This document shows, one piece after another, positions 49,041-61,460 of a stretch of DNA of 64,000 nt. The DNA is from Falciphora oryzae. Taxonomy: Eukaryota; Ascomycota; Sordariomycetes; Magnaporthales; Magnaporthaceae. How positions within the stretch are numbered: the first letter of the stretch is position 1; each line of letters opens with the position of its first letter. The notes below the pieces were generated by a model. The model was not told where the DNA came from. It was given only the letters and a program-made list of their open reading frames with translations, and did no database searches. The position numbers and the translations under genes are program-made. The stretch lies in NCBI GenBank assembly GCA_000733355.1, contig JNVV01000039.1, positions 174,627-238,626 on the forward strand. Direction: 5' to 3'.

Positions 49041-49045
49041 TTTTT
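49041..49045 (+). terminator. RNA polymerase III terminator
   Basis: A T5 run begins four bases after the tRNA discriminator base. A longer T16 run at 49071-49086 could act as a backup. Confidence 0.75.
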
Positions 49046-49396
49046 GGATTTTCAACTCTTTTTCTTTTTCTTTTTTTTTTTTTTTTCGGATTTCCTTATC
49101 AAAGGTGTACCGTACGCAGATGCATGTATGCGCCTTCAAGGGAGTCAATTACCATCTAGCATGGGTCGGAACCACGACCCGAAGGCCCGCACGAAGGAGT
49201 GGCTGCCAACAGCGCGCGTGCGTGCCGCTTGGTTGCTTTGCTTACATCGAGGTTGGATCACAGCAGCAAGCAGCCACGGCACAGGCGACCTTTCCGGGTT
49301 AGGTAGGTACCTATTTAGCTTAGACCTCTTTTTCAAGATCAACTTCGTATTGGGAAGCACTAAGCTGCAGCAATGTGCATATGTAAGGTGGGCGTG

Positions 49397-49420
49397 GGCA
49401 GGCAGGCAGGCAGGCAGGCC
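49397..49420. repeat. (GGCA)n microsatellite
   Basis: About six tandem copies of GGCA/AGGC. Confidence 0.85.
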
Positions 49421-49745
49421 CCCGTTCCTTCGTGCGTCCCCACGGCGGCAGCACTAGGGGCCCGTACGAGCGTGCCGCACTGCCTGTCAATGTCAAAAGA
49501 GATACGAAAAGGATGCCGCCGCCCGCGGGCAATTATTCGGAGGTTGGAAAGGAAGCGGGTGTTCCGCAAAAAGGTCTGGATGGGATGGTGGAAGGGGGAA
49601 GCTAGACCCGGGCGAGGTCAGATCATCCTCATGATGCATCAATCCTCCCATCTCACGTGCCTGCCTGCCATGTGTGTAGCTTGGGCGCAAGCGTAGTTTC
49701 TTTCACCGTGTCGCAAAACCTACCTCATCTGTCAGAGGGCGAGGC

Positions 49746-49752
<7 letters not shown>

Positions 49753-49776
<24 letters not shown>
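49753..49776. repeat. 24-base poly(T) tract
   Basis: Uninterrupted T run in the gene-free region. Confidence 0.93.
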
Positions 49777-52700
49777 GTTATGGAACAATGATTTCACGAG
49801 CACGGCACAATGCGGAGAGATATTTCCCAAAATCCGGTTTGGGACGCGCCGTGGCGTTTCTGGCGCCTGTCGGGACGTCTGCGAGATGATCAAGACACGC
49901 CGTAGGGTGGGTGTGTGTTCGTCGGTTGAATAGGGAGATTGGGGGAAATGGAGGGGGAGGCAAGGGCATCACATTGGTGAGTCGGGCGGCTTTGCTGTTT
50001 TGTTGCCACCGCCGTTGTGTAAGACCTTTTTTTCCTTTCTTTTCCTTTTGGTTGGCAGGTTTGGCAGAGAGGGAAAATCTGGGTAAATTGACTTGATTCG
50101 CTCGTCCCGGGATGTTTTTCCTAGTGGGTGGTGGTTGTATGGAGTGCGGGGCTTGTGTGGCTGGGTGGCTCTTTTTTTTTCCTGGTACTAGCGCAGAATG
50201 AGAGTGAGCTTGCTTCTGGTTCTAGTGCAGAATGGGACAAGACCAGAGAAAGAGCCGAGTGCGCACCTGGTGGGCGGGGATCGATGGGCACGTTGGCCGC
50301 GATGGAAAGCCCGGCACGCCGTTACCATGGTAAACCCATGGACGCCAGACCCCTTGATGATATCACGCCCGGGATATGAGACCGTGGCGGCGCCCTTACC
50401 ATGGAGCTCCTTGTCCCTCCGGATGATGAGAGGCGGGCCCCGGCTTGACTCTGGGAGATAGACGAGATGGCTGAGGTTCTTTTTCGATAAGATTATCATC
50501 TCAAAGAGGTCCCACACTAAACAAATTTTGCGGACGCGTTTTTTTTTTTTTTCTTTTTTTTTTCTTTTTTTGAAGAACAGGCCGGGTCGGGTTATAATAC
50601 GCAGTCGGTAGTGGTGTCTGTCGTTCCCGCACGCGCATCTTGATTGCCCCTCATCGGCGGACAGGGGGGGTAGGATCGTGATCGGAGATTAACACAGGGG
50701 AGGCCCACAAACCATCACAAACAGGAGGGAGGGGAAAAGTCGAGAGGTCAGCCAGGTCGTTTTTTCCAAGAAAGGATTCGGTGGCGCGCGACCAGCCCTC
50801 CCCCCCCCCTCGTTTATACTCGATGCTGGGCAAACTTGCGACGCTAAACCTGCGAGGCTTGAACGGACAAAAGCATGGCGTCAAGGGTCGCGAATAACGG
50901 CAAGAATAAGAGAAGAGAAGAGAAATAGAAGGAGAAAGGAAAAGAAAAACAAACCAAACAAACAAAAATGACCCATCAAAGAGCCTGGGCCTGGCCTCCA
51001 GGGACGGGCCTGACCAGCAACGCTCAAGAAAATCAAGATGACCAAAACTCATTGGGCCAGACAAGGCCGCCATCTCCATCATCTCGCATCAGACCACGAG
51101 TCGTGGGCCCGGCCAGTCTATTTGGGAGGGCTCGCCGCTGAGAAGAAGGCTGGGACGGGAATCCCGGTTTCGTCTCAGAGGCTATGCTTTTTTGTTATTC
51201 TGCATACACGCATGCGCGCCCGCGCACGCGCATCTGCAAGCAAACTCTGACCGAGCCATGTGCGACAGGCAGGCAGGAAGCTGGGTTGCCTTTGACAGTG
51301 CCCTGCGTGCCTGCCACCTGATTTTCCCGGTCCGTGCCCCATGCCATGCCATGAATGCTAAACAAACGGTCGAGCCAACTTCAGACTTGCAGCCCCTCTG
51401 CAGCGTGACAAGACGGACAAGTTGAGACAGGAGACACAGACAGCCAGCCCATGTCGGCGGGCTGTGTGTGTGTGTGTGTGTGTGTCTTTTCCCGCGCCGT
51501 TTTGGGGTGACCTCCCCTCCCAAGACATCAACAACCGACAAACCCCACTTTGCACGATGGAGCCTCCGCCCAGGTTGCAGTCAGTGCGGCGCAGCCCAGT
51601 GCAGTTGCAGTCAGTTCTGGAGCTTGGTGCGTGCGTGCTGCTGCTGCTGCCACCTTGCCAACCGGTGGTGCACGCACGCACGCACCAGCCACACAGCTTT
51701 CCGCTGGACGGAAATAGCATCCGCGCCTCTCCCTGTCCTTCTTGTGCTCTCTCCCCCAGCAAAACTTGAAACGACGCTACGGCAGCTCGAGCAGGGGCCC
51801 ACCCCTGTCCAGCCGTTCGCGCCATCCAGTTTGAGGCAGTCCAGTCATTTCCATTGGAACGAGCCACTTGGCACCCACCCGCGTCTGAAGGGAAACCCAT
51901 CCGAAGCAGGGGAGGGGAAAAAAAAATAAATAAAAAATTAAAAGAGAAAAAAAAAAACGCACACACCCCCGAAAACCCCACCTCCACTTCCATTCATTCA
52001 TCGAAACCCACACACACAAACAAGCACCCCCGCTTTCTTTTATACTCACGCCTCTCGTTTGGACGTGAAGCTCCCCCAAGAAGATACCCGAACCGGAAGA
52101 GGCAACCCAGCCGGCCTTTTCGGTGGGCCGTTTTACGTACGACGGAGAAAAGGAGAAAAAAACACAGAGAGAGATACCAGAGAATCAGATTATCCACAAC
52201 TGGAGGGTAAATCCTTCGTGTGGTGGTGACGCGGGTGACGCACTTACGTCCTCTCCCCTCCCTCCCTCCCAGAGCTGGTGGTGTTGACTTACGGGGAGTC
52301 CGGGAGGTGCTGGGTTGGATGGCTCGATGGGATCTACCGGTAAGGTGTGGTGGCCGCGGGACCAAACTTGCTTTGGCTTGGTTCGATTGTGTCCGGTTAG
52401 CTCGCTCTGACAGCAGAAAGAGAAAGCAGGAGAGAGAGCGCGAGAGAAGTGGGCTTGGTGGTAGGCCGTGACTGGTCACACCCCAAAGCTTTTTCCCAAC
52501 GACCCAGCCCTACGGCGGTGGTGGTAGGTGCACCTCTCCAGCTGGTGGTCGGCACGATTGCCTCCAGCGCTGGCCTTTTGTTTTGTCTCCACGGGCAATT
52601 CGGTGCGTTCCCCGACTTGGATGCAACGTGGACTGTGTGCAGCGCCTGTCGTTCGTCCCCTTTGGTTTTATTTCGTTTTTCCTTTTTTTTTTTTTTTCCT

Positions 52701-54332
52701 CTCCGGCCGTTTTCTCTCGACGGGGTGGTGGAGCAAGGCGCGTCGACCCGTTCGTCAACCCCGTCGTCGTCGCCTGGTCATGTTGTGGATTCGTGAAAAA
52801 AACTGGAGCGCTGCCACACACAGTGCAGCGCCGCCCGTGGGTTTTCCATTTTGCGTCGTCCCGACATGTTGGCGGCGTCGGCGAGCGGCGACTGCACTTG
52901 CCATTGCAACACCACCTCAAAACCCAAGTGCGAGGTAATATACCTCCGAACGTGTTAGCATGTCGGCATCCATCGGCCGGCGCCAAATGGGTAGGATGGA
53001 TCGATGCAGGCGAGTCCGGGCCAAGGCTTGGACAGGCGACGCGGATACGGGTTCCAGCTGCTCCACGTGCAGTGCTACTGCGTAGATTTTTTTTCCCTAT
53101 TTTTTTTTTCTTTTTCTTTTCGTTCTGTTGTACGGTGTAATACGATGTGCAGGTAGAGTCCAATCCAACCAACCAGCAGCCGCCCACTCTCTTCCAACCG
53201 GCTGATTCCACAAAACGGAATAGACGCGCGGGCACACACACACACCCGAGCCTAGCGATATCAAACGCCCCCAGGCAGATGCAATGCGACGCTGCCAAAA
53301 CCGTGTTGAACAAAGTAAACAAAAACACACACACGCCCACAGGGAGCCGCTCCCTGCGTCAGTTTGCCCTTGACCGGAAACAATTACAGGCCAAGACGAG
53401 CCACCGCTAGGTCCGTCGCTAAACAACAGAATGCGACGCGCCCCTCACTTATCTTCGCTCCCTGCCGGCCCGTGCTCGGCGGGCCCCCTTGTTTCCATTC
53501 GGCTTCTGTTGTGGCCCCAAGTCTTCATTCTCGTCAGGACGCGAGCGGGCAATATACCAGGCCGCGGGAGACCTCGAACGGCCGAGAAACGGGAGGTAAG
53601 GTCGGTGCTGGTCTTGTCGAGTATCGACTTTCCCCATTAGGAAGCAGCTTCGTGGCTGGAGAATCAGAGACCACATTCCAAATCCCGCCCCGCCTCGCGG
53701 GTAAAAGATTCAGGTCCTTTCACGATCGGGTTCCACCTACAGGGGAATTTATTACTCGACAGGCTCAACCGAACACCAAACGAGAGTCAGTAATGAAGGA
53801 AGGAGGAGGTCATGGATCGAAGCACAGTTGAGAGATTTTCCCCTCCCTTGCCCTGTCGGATCTGCCTGCTGCTTCCGCCGGCTGCTGCAGCACTTGCGAA
53901 TTCCGATTTCAGGTCGAACAGAGAAGGTCCCACACCTGGGTGCCAGGGCCCCAGATAAGGAACTGCAGCATGGATGGGGGATACTTTGTTTTTTGTTTTT
54001 TGTTTATTTTTTACTTTTTAGCTCTATTATTTTATCTCGCTATTGCACACGTCTCTGCGGAGCGTTTTCCGTCAGTTTGCCTTTCCCACGGCGGAACCAA
54101 GATTTCCTCGCAAGCGAATCCGGACCGCAGCTCCATGGGGATGGGCCAGCGTGGCAGCGCGGGCATTATTCGCCCGCGCCTCCGAGGCCGAAATGTTGGT
54201 CCCGGCCCGTTTATTAGTCGACGTCCGCATCCTCGACCGAGCCACTAGTATAGTCATCTGCACATGGAATGAATGTGCAGCCAGAGGGTGGGCGCCTGCC
54301 AGACGGCGCCTCCGGCAAGGGGCGCTAGCCTC

Positions 54333-54381
54333 GAAGAAGAAGAAGAAGAAGAAGAAGAAGAAGAAGAAGAGAGAGAGAGAG
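54333..54381. repeat. (GAA)n followed by (GA)n microsatellite
   Basis: About 12 GAA units directly followed by a GA dinucleotide run. Such purine tracts can form triplex structures. Confidence 0.9.
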
Positions 54382-57300
54382 GGAAAAATTAAAAAAGAAG
54401 CGTCAGCCACCGTAGGACCGGCCTGGCTACCCGCCTTACTTGTACGACCCCTTGTCGACACCCGCCCTCGGGCTGCAGCCTCCTCTTCCCTCCCTCTCGT
54501 TCGCCAACGTTTCGGCCTGCATCGCAGCAGAAAGGCACTCACACCCACTTCCCATCGGACAGGGCATGCACGTCGCCCGCTTGCCCAGTTTGGGCATAGT
54601 AGGGAAGAGAAACAGGACGAGCAACAAAAAAAAAAAAAAGACGCGCGCCAGAGCACGCACACGCCCCTTTTAGCCCGCCCGTCTGCAACCTGTCTCAAGT
54701 CGCCGGTAAGCTGCCAGGCCAGCTGCCCGGGAACATGGCATTTGCCCACAAGCGGCTTCCTTGCATATTTTTTTTTTTTTTATTATTCTTACGTGCTGTC
54801 TGTCTGTCGGTCACGGTCGTCGCAGCGCCTGCCCGTCTCGGTGGACGTCGGGGCGTGGTGAGCAGGAGGAGGGTGAGGGAGGATGGATGGCGCGGCGGGA
54901 AACAGGCTGGACACCATGATTTCGGGGTGGCTGCTCCTGGGTAGGGGAAGAGCCTGTTCTGGTCCGTCCGTCCCGTCCCAGCTCCCTGCCCTGTCCTCGT
55001 CCCGAGTCGTTGAAATAACGTCCGGAGCCCAGGCCAGGCAGCGTCCATCCCAAAAGCCCGCCCCAACTCAAGACACAGGAGTCGTAGCTTCCTCCCATCT
55101 CCTTGCATTGCCCAGGCCTCATCGGATGGACCAGGCCAGATGCCCACACCCCATGCTGCCTGCCTCCCAGCCGCCGCCGCTGCTCCCCGTGCCCCCTTCC
55201 GATTTAATCAAACCGCACTCTCGAGCCCGCAGCGATGCCCTGCCTAGAACGTATGCTCGTGCTGTAATTTGAGGGCCTCAATCTCGAAATCTCTGCTTGC
55301 TGATTTTGTTTTTCTTTTCGTCCTGGCCGGTCCTTGAGGGTTCGTGCCATGCCAGATGGTGCCTTCCCAGGCATCCCAAACACGGCACAGTACCAAAGAG
55401 GTGCGTCAATCTCATTCGGTACACACCCCCTAGCGTCCCCGCAGCAGCCCGCCAGCAACGGTGTCATGGGAAGAAAGCGAGTCTTTCGAACCTCGTTCCT
55501 TCCGCCTTTAATAGCGCCACAGCCCACACATCGCTTTTTCTCCCCTCGCCCCCTCCCCTACTTAGGTTCGTCATCGTCCTCGTGCTCGCACCGTCTTCCA
55601 AGCCTCGGCCTCGGGGCACGTCCTTCAATTTTGCTGTTCATCGTCTTCCTTGCCTCCCTTGTCTCTCTCTCGCTTGCCTTCCCTTATCCACCCCCACCGA
55701 CGCCCGCCAGCGGCAGCAAACCGCAACGGCTTCCTCCGCGCCTAGGGGCTGGGCTGGACTGGGTGTGGCTTGACTCTTGCTCCAGGGGCGGCTGCGCTGG
55801 ACACCTTGCCTGGCTTGCCAGTCCCTGTCGACAGAGGCCCTGACGAACTCCTTCGAGCTGCTTCCCGACCCTGGAATCTCGTTTCTAAAACGCGCTTGAA
55901 ATAACAAGGCACACATGTTCTCCACACTGGTTTGTTCGCCCTCCCCAGTCCTTGATTTGCTTTGTCTTGCCTGAGGCCCGAAAAGGGAAACCCGGGTTGC
56001 CTCTTTTTCTAGTTGGAGGGGGGGAAATATCCAGGAAGAGCAATAAAAAAAAATAAAAATAAAAAAGTCAAAGGAAGAATCCTCATCCGGCGAACAACAC
56101 AAAGAGAAGAGAAGAAAATCCAACCCAAAGGGAAAAAAAAAAAAAAAAAGAAAAAAAAAAGTAAGAATAAAAACAAAAGAAACAAATCAACGAGAGAGAA
56201 AAACAACAAGGCATCGAAACAAAAACGACAAAAGCAAGCGACAACAGAGAAAGCGAGAAATAGAGTGAGCGGGAGTGTGTGGGTGAAGAATACAGGCCCA
56301 GGGACTCGTTCATATCCCATACCTCTTTTTTCCCTCTTTTATTTTTATTTTATTTATTTTTTTCTTTTTTCCTCTTTTCTTTTTTTCCCGCTTCGGCCTG
56401 CTTCGCCTCCCTCCCCTGTCCGTCTAGGTATTTGACCTGCCTCCATACCTCTCCAAATCTAAACAAGCTCCTCTTCCCGATCTCGACCGCGTCTTCAAGG
56501 ATCCCGGTCCAACCACCACCATCTTCTCCCAGAAGTAGTAGAGCGGTCCCTCCCACCCTCTTTTGTTTTCGACAAAAGTTCCTGCACTGGCACCGTCTCA
56601 CCAGCCAATCTTTCAAGCCGTTTGGATCAGATGGGGCGAGCATGGTATTGCATATAGGAGCACAGTCACTCTGAGGTGGGAAATGGTTGGTCCAAAGAGG
56701 ACGAGAGTTTGCACACCCCGCCTGCTTTCATCGCAGCCGCCTCCTTCTCCCGCGAAGGTACCCCGAGCTGGCCGCCACCTCCAGCTTTCTCCAGCAAAAG
56801 GTTATTCCAATCTCTTCCCTCCCGTCCTCAACACGCCCCTTATCCCAAGTGCTCCACCAGCTACCTTGCCTGCCGACCTGCCTGCCGACCTGCCTGCAGC
56901 TATCCCATCCCTTTGTAGCTTGCTTCTCCGTCTCCCGTGCCTGTGCGTCTTTTTTGTCTTTATTATACCTAACCTGCATACTCGTCCCGTTCCCTCACAC
57001 GCGCGCACACGCTCCTCTTCGTTCTTTCCGCTTCCTCTTATTCATGGGTACCTCTAATGGCTACCTAGCCACTCACTCGTGCCCCTTCTACTTCTCCTCG
57101 TCATCCCCTTCATTCTCTTCCTGCATCCCCTCATTTGTTCCCTTTTTGCCCAGTTTTTGGGGCTTCCCACACAGCCTGCCTGCCCGTCCTGGCTGAGCTG
57201 CTGGGGCCCACCACACTCATTCAGCTTTGCTTCTCTTGGATACCTGCCTGCATAGCTATACATAACCGCCCTGTCTGCTTCAGGCCATCTCCTTGCGCAT

Positions 57301-57476
57301 GCTTCCTGGGCCCTCTCCTCCTCCCGCTCGCCTCGCCCTCCTTTGTGAACACCTTCACTCCTCAGCTTTGCTGTGGCGTGGTCATCTCATCCCATCTCTC
57401 TCAGACCCAGCACAACTAACCTGAACACCGCCCCTCTTGCCCCCCTTCATCCACTGGAGCTCGCCCACCCCTGACA

Positions 57477-57505
57477 CGCACACACACACACACACAAACA
57501 CACAC
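57477..57505. repeat. CA-dinucleotide repeat just before a start codon
   Basis: A nearly pure (CA)n stretch ending about 20 bases before the ATG at 57526, so it probably lies in the 5' untranslated leader. Confidence 0.9.
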
Positions 57506-57525
57506 CTAGAACTTGCGCACACGAG

Positions 57526-59270
57526 ATGCTCACCGTCAAGCAGCCAGTACACTACGGCTACAAGTCCGTCCATGACCTGCCTACTCCACCAAGCACGTCT
57601 CGACCCTCACCCCCCTTGATATACCAGGACGAGGCCCTAAAACGGCCCCACGCGATCCCTCGCACCACAAGTCCCTCCGGCCAGCCCATGTCAGGTCCTC
57701 ACCGTGGCCTGCCACCGCCGGCGGCCATGACCTTGGCCCAGCCGCCGCCTCCGCACGGCGCTGGGCCGCCGCCTCCAGTGGGATCCCAGATGGGCCAGAT
57801 TCCTGCGCCCCCATCGCACCCAGCCCACCAGCAGAGCTCTTCGCTGGGTCAGCTTCCGGCTCCTCCGCAGTGGCAGCAGGGTCCTGACGAGTCCATGAGG
57901 GCATGGCTCCACGCCAAGGCCGAGGAGGAGAAGAGGAGGCAGGAAGAAGAGAAGACGCGCCAGGAATCGCTGCGGCTCGAGCAGCGAAGGACAGAGCACG
58001 AGATCCTCAGGACATCGCTGCAAGGGGGTATACCACCCCCGATGGTACCCGTTGTTTTCGCCGGTATGGGAGGAAACATGCTGCCGCAGGCCGCTCTGGA
58101 ATGGGCACACCAGTTTATGCACTCGCAAGTGCAGTCGCATCAGCAGCCCACACACCAGCCCCAGCTCCCGCCAGCCCCCGGGCACGTCTCCCCCGAGCAC
58201 AGGCGAGACTCGCAGTCGCAGGCCTACGGCGCATATCAGCCCTCCGGCGGCGTGCCTCCGACCCCTGGTTCGATCCAAGGCCCCCACGGCTCGTTCAGCA
58301 GCCACCCTCCCGGCTCCCCTGCCAGACCCCGTGGTTATAGTGTCCCCGGGGCTCGGGCCCCGCTCCCCGGCGGCTCGAACCTCCCGGCACTGAACACCAA
58401 CGTCCCACAGGGAGGCCCGGGCGGGGCGCAGCCGCCACACGCCGGAGCGGCGTCGGCGCACCAGCAAAGCGAACAGGCTCAGTCCTCACCCTCGATATAC
58501 TTCCACCACTGGCATCCGCCGGCGAGCCAGGCCGCCTCGGGCGGCTCGAACCAGCCGGCCACGCCCTCGGGTTCGTCCAAAGCCAGAACACGCTCTTGAG
58601 GGGGGGGGCCCTTCCTTCTCCCCTCCTGATTTCCCGTACGCGGTTTTGTTTTTGGCCCGGGCTAATTTCCCTTTGTTTCCGCAAAGAAAAACCGTCATTA
58701 GTTGGGGAATCTCCGCAACGGAAACGGAAGGCAACGGGACCGGCACCGGGGCCGGCGCCGCCGAGCACACAGCAGAGACTCAAGTCGCCACCGTTTGTGC
58801 ACAGCTCAACCTCATCGGCGGGACGAAGGCGCGGACACTCGCGGCAGCGGAGCGATCTCTCTTTATATCGACCGACGGGGCGCGGCAATGGAAGCGCTGG
58901 CGGGAGACAAGACCAGCCTGGAGGAGGCGGATATGGCGGCATGTCGCCTGCATACTCATCAGCACCTTCGAGCGCGAGGGAGGGGGAAATGTCTGGGGAG
59001 TCATCACGACAGCATCAGGGGCAGCAGCAGCAGCAACAGCAGTCACATCCACAGCAACAGCAACATCACCCTCAACCACCGCCACCACCGCCGCCGCAAG
59101 CGCCACAACCACGTAGCGGGCCCCATTCCGTCTCGTCGTTACTCTCCGAAGAGCCTTCGCCAAGAACGATGCAGTATCATTCTTCGGCACCCGAAACGGA
59201 GCGGAGGGATGATTCACCGGGTGGCGCGACGCGGAGTGGCGGATCTATGCGCCCACGAAATAACGAGTAA
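57526..59270 (+). CDS. Proline/glutamine-rich protein, probably nuclear; family not recognised
   Basis: The first exon (57526-58570 as modelled) reads MLTVKQPVHYGYKSVHDLP and continues with Pro/Gly/Gln-rich sequence. Residues about 125-170 hold a charged helix (EEEKRRQEEEKTRQESLRL), likely a coiled coil. An ordered-looking segment (MGGNMLPQAALEWAHQFMH) and a late IYFHHWHPPASQA follow. The + strand then reopens in another frame with a basic motif PQRKRKATGP, which resembles a nuclear localisation signal, then poly-Gln, poly-Pro and a Ser/Arg-rich end at 59270. I join the two by an intron (58571-58686) with a GTTCGT donor, a GGCTAAT branch sequence and an AAAG acceptor; an alternative acceptor lies at the TTAG near 58701. 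The total would be 542 residues. Composition suggests a transcriptional regulator, but no DNA-binding domain is seen. If the intron is wrong, the first exon ends at a stop at 58599. Confidence 0.6.
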
Positions 59271-61099
59271 AAGATTTGCTGTCGTTTTTTCGTCTTCACT
59301 TTTTTTCTTGTTTAATTTCCATTGTGTTTCAGCCATGCCGAAATCCCATCCGGGCGTCCCCAGGCCAGTAAAAGGAAACAAAGCGGCCCAGATAACAGCA
59401 AAAGCAAAGCATCCATCCCTCCCGCCCACTTCGGGAACGAGAAGCACGAGTCGCTCCCGGACCAAGACGGAGATGCTGTCACCCATTTTGACGTCGAGAT
59501 GCCATTTCAGGAAAGCCGTTTAGCTTTCTGCCAGGGCCATCCTTGCGCCCTTCCGAAAGCCGGTGCACGGGGACCTGGAGCAGACCGGACCAATCTCGCT
59601 TTTGCTGGGCAGACAACCCCTCGTTTCAACGCCAGGTGCCTCCTTTTCTGGCGCAGCTTCATGGCGCCATATCGAAGGCCAGCACTTTCTTCTTTCTGAA
59701 GCGCCTCTTCTCTTCTCATTCTGTTTGACGAGTCATCGAGGGTCACCCGACCATGTACAACAAACAACACTCTTGGCCTCACTGTCCCGTTGCGTCAGGT
59801 CCGCCCCGGCCTGGGCTGAACAATTCTTGGGGATTTCGTCATGTCCCAAAGGGGAAACCGCAAAACAAATCCGGCACAGGTTTGGCGACGACTTGACGTG
59901 CCGGATGGGCTTCGTCCCAGGCTCGGAGCAGTGCATTACCCGTGTGCGGAACACGGGAAGGGGATACAATTGGCGTCATTGTGTTTCTCGCTACCATTCA
60001 TCTTTTCATCTTTTTTTTTTTTTTTTGTTTTTTCTTTTTCTTCATTTCTTTTGGATCTTTTGCCTTGCGAGGCATCATCTTGCCACAACCCGGATGGTGG
60101 CAGGGGGTGGAGTTTTATGCATAGCTGGTACCATTTGTTTACATTCTTGTTCGAATCCTGTCGATGACGGGAAGCTTGTATGATACCCGACACGAAGACC
60201 TGTGGCAGGAGGAAATCATTTCCCACAGCTACAGGATTTTACCTCTTTGACAAATAATCGTCCCATGGAAAAGCCAACGGCAAGCCGGCTAGACTAGCAT
60301 TCGGGCAGCGGCATGGCGCCCCGTCCTTTGGTTGCACGCCACGCTGAATCTCGGAGCATTCATCCGGAACGGTCATCCTGTTACTGTATTCTGTAGCATC
60401 CACTCACCAGCCACATCACGAATTATCTCGTGGCTTGCAATCTTAACCCATTTGTTCAGTCCAGGTCGGCGGCCAGACGGTCTCAGAATGGCACGGAACC
60501 CGGACGGGAAAGGCGGCTCGTCCGGGGAGGGGACATGGGGTCACGCGCTTCAGTTGGTGCTCCCTGATGCTCGTTCAACACGGGCGGTGCTATATTCGGC
60601 TCTTCTTTCGGCTGGGTGGTGTACTATATTTATCAGGCCGTTTGCGGAGACCGCCTCCACCACCACCACCAACCGATACCCTACCCGTCGTCGCGTGCAT
60701 GTATATGGATACACAGCCGGCCGGAAGGGTTGTCGTGCTTTGACTTTGGGGGCTAGTGCGGTTTTTCGATTTCCCGCTTAGGAAAGGGAGCGACGACGGA
60801 GAGGGAGATGGAGGGTGGGATGGTTTGAGGTGGTTGGTGGTGGTGTTGGTGGTGGTGGTGGTAGGTCGTGTGTGTCACATTCAAATTATCAGATTGGCTC
60901 AATACCGGAGAAACAATAAGACGATCTGCCGCCACCCATGAATTATCAATCGTCGGCGGCGGCGTCGGCAGAAACGGCGGGGGAGCGATGCCGACCAGGC
61001 CAGGGTCGTCTTGGCTGCCTGTCCTGGCTTGCTTGCTTTGCTTACTACCGTATGTTACGGTGGACCTACCGCTACACCGCGGTGAATTTTGGTGATACG

Positions 61100-61121
61100 A
61101 AAAAAAAAAAAAAAAAAAAAA
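61100..61121. repeat. 22-base poly(A) tract
   Basis: Uninterrupted A run in the right-hand gene-free region. Confidence 0.92.
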
Positions 61122-61427
61122 GGTTCAGAGTGTGACTCTGCTTTGGCGGGAATCTGATATCTGATCCCCAGGTGGTGGTGGTGGTGTGGGCTGCCCTGAC
61201 CCCGGCTCCCCGTTACTTATTATAGGGCTGCGCAGGCGCGCCTGATGCTACTCTACGCGCTGGCATTAGGCGCCCTGTCGAAGGACGGATTGGCGGCTTG
61301 TGAATGGTGGATTTGTCGACAAGGGGAAGGGAGATCTCCCATTTTCCCCTCCCCCACATGCGCGGCTTTCCTGTTGCGGTTGCGACGACGAGGCGTCGGC
61401 GAGCAGCCCCCCTCCTATATGTTGGGA

Positions 61428-61460
61428 ATTATTATTATTATTGTTATTGTTATTGTTATT
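61428..61460. repeat. (ATT)n/(GTTATT)n microsatellite
   Basis: Tandem ATT units passing into alternating GTT/ATT units. Confidence 0.88.

Larger units (their letters stand above)
49046..57525. other. Very long gene-free region upstream of the Pro/Gln-rich gene
   Basis: About 8.5 kb without a recognisable coding sequence on either strand. It contains many simple repeats: (GGCA)n at 49397-49420, T24 at 49753-49776, GT repeat near 51465-51485, (GAA)n at 54333-54370, A-rich sequence near 56046-56230 and CA repeat at 57477-57505. From about 55500 the + strand is strongly pyrimidine-rich, compatible with a long untranslated leader of the gene starting at 57526. Several open frames exceed 150 codons but are low-complexity and unmatched. 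Confidence 0.45.

Noticed and set aside
49390..49425. Tandem GGCA units considered as a CRISPR-like or structured repeat
   Set aside because: Simple microsatellite without spacers; CRISPR arrays are not expected in a fungal nuclear genome.
54043..54861. 272-codon plus-strand open frame
   Set aside because: Its product is composition-driven, with a poly-lysine run from the GAA microsatellite and no recognisable motif.
58702..59523. 273-codon plus-strand open frame
   Set aside because: It overlaps the basic/poly-Gln exon in another frame and encodes only low-complexity sequence.
60120..60180. TTCGAATCC sequence resembling a tRNA T-loop
   Set aside because: No pairing T stem, acceptor stem or anticodon arm could be drawn around it.
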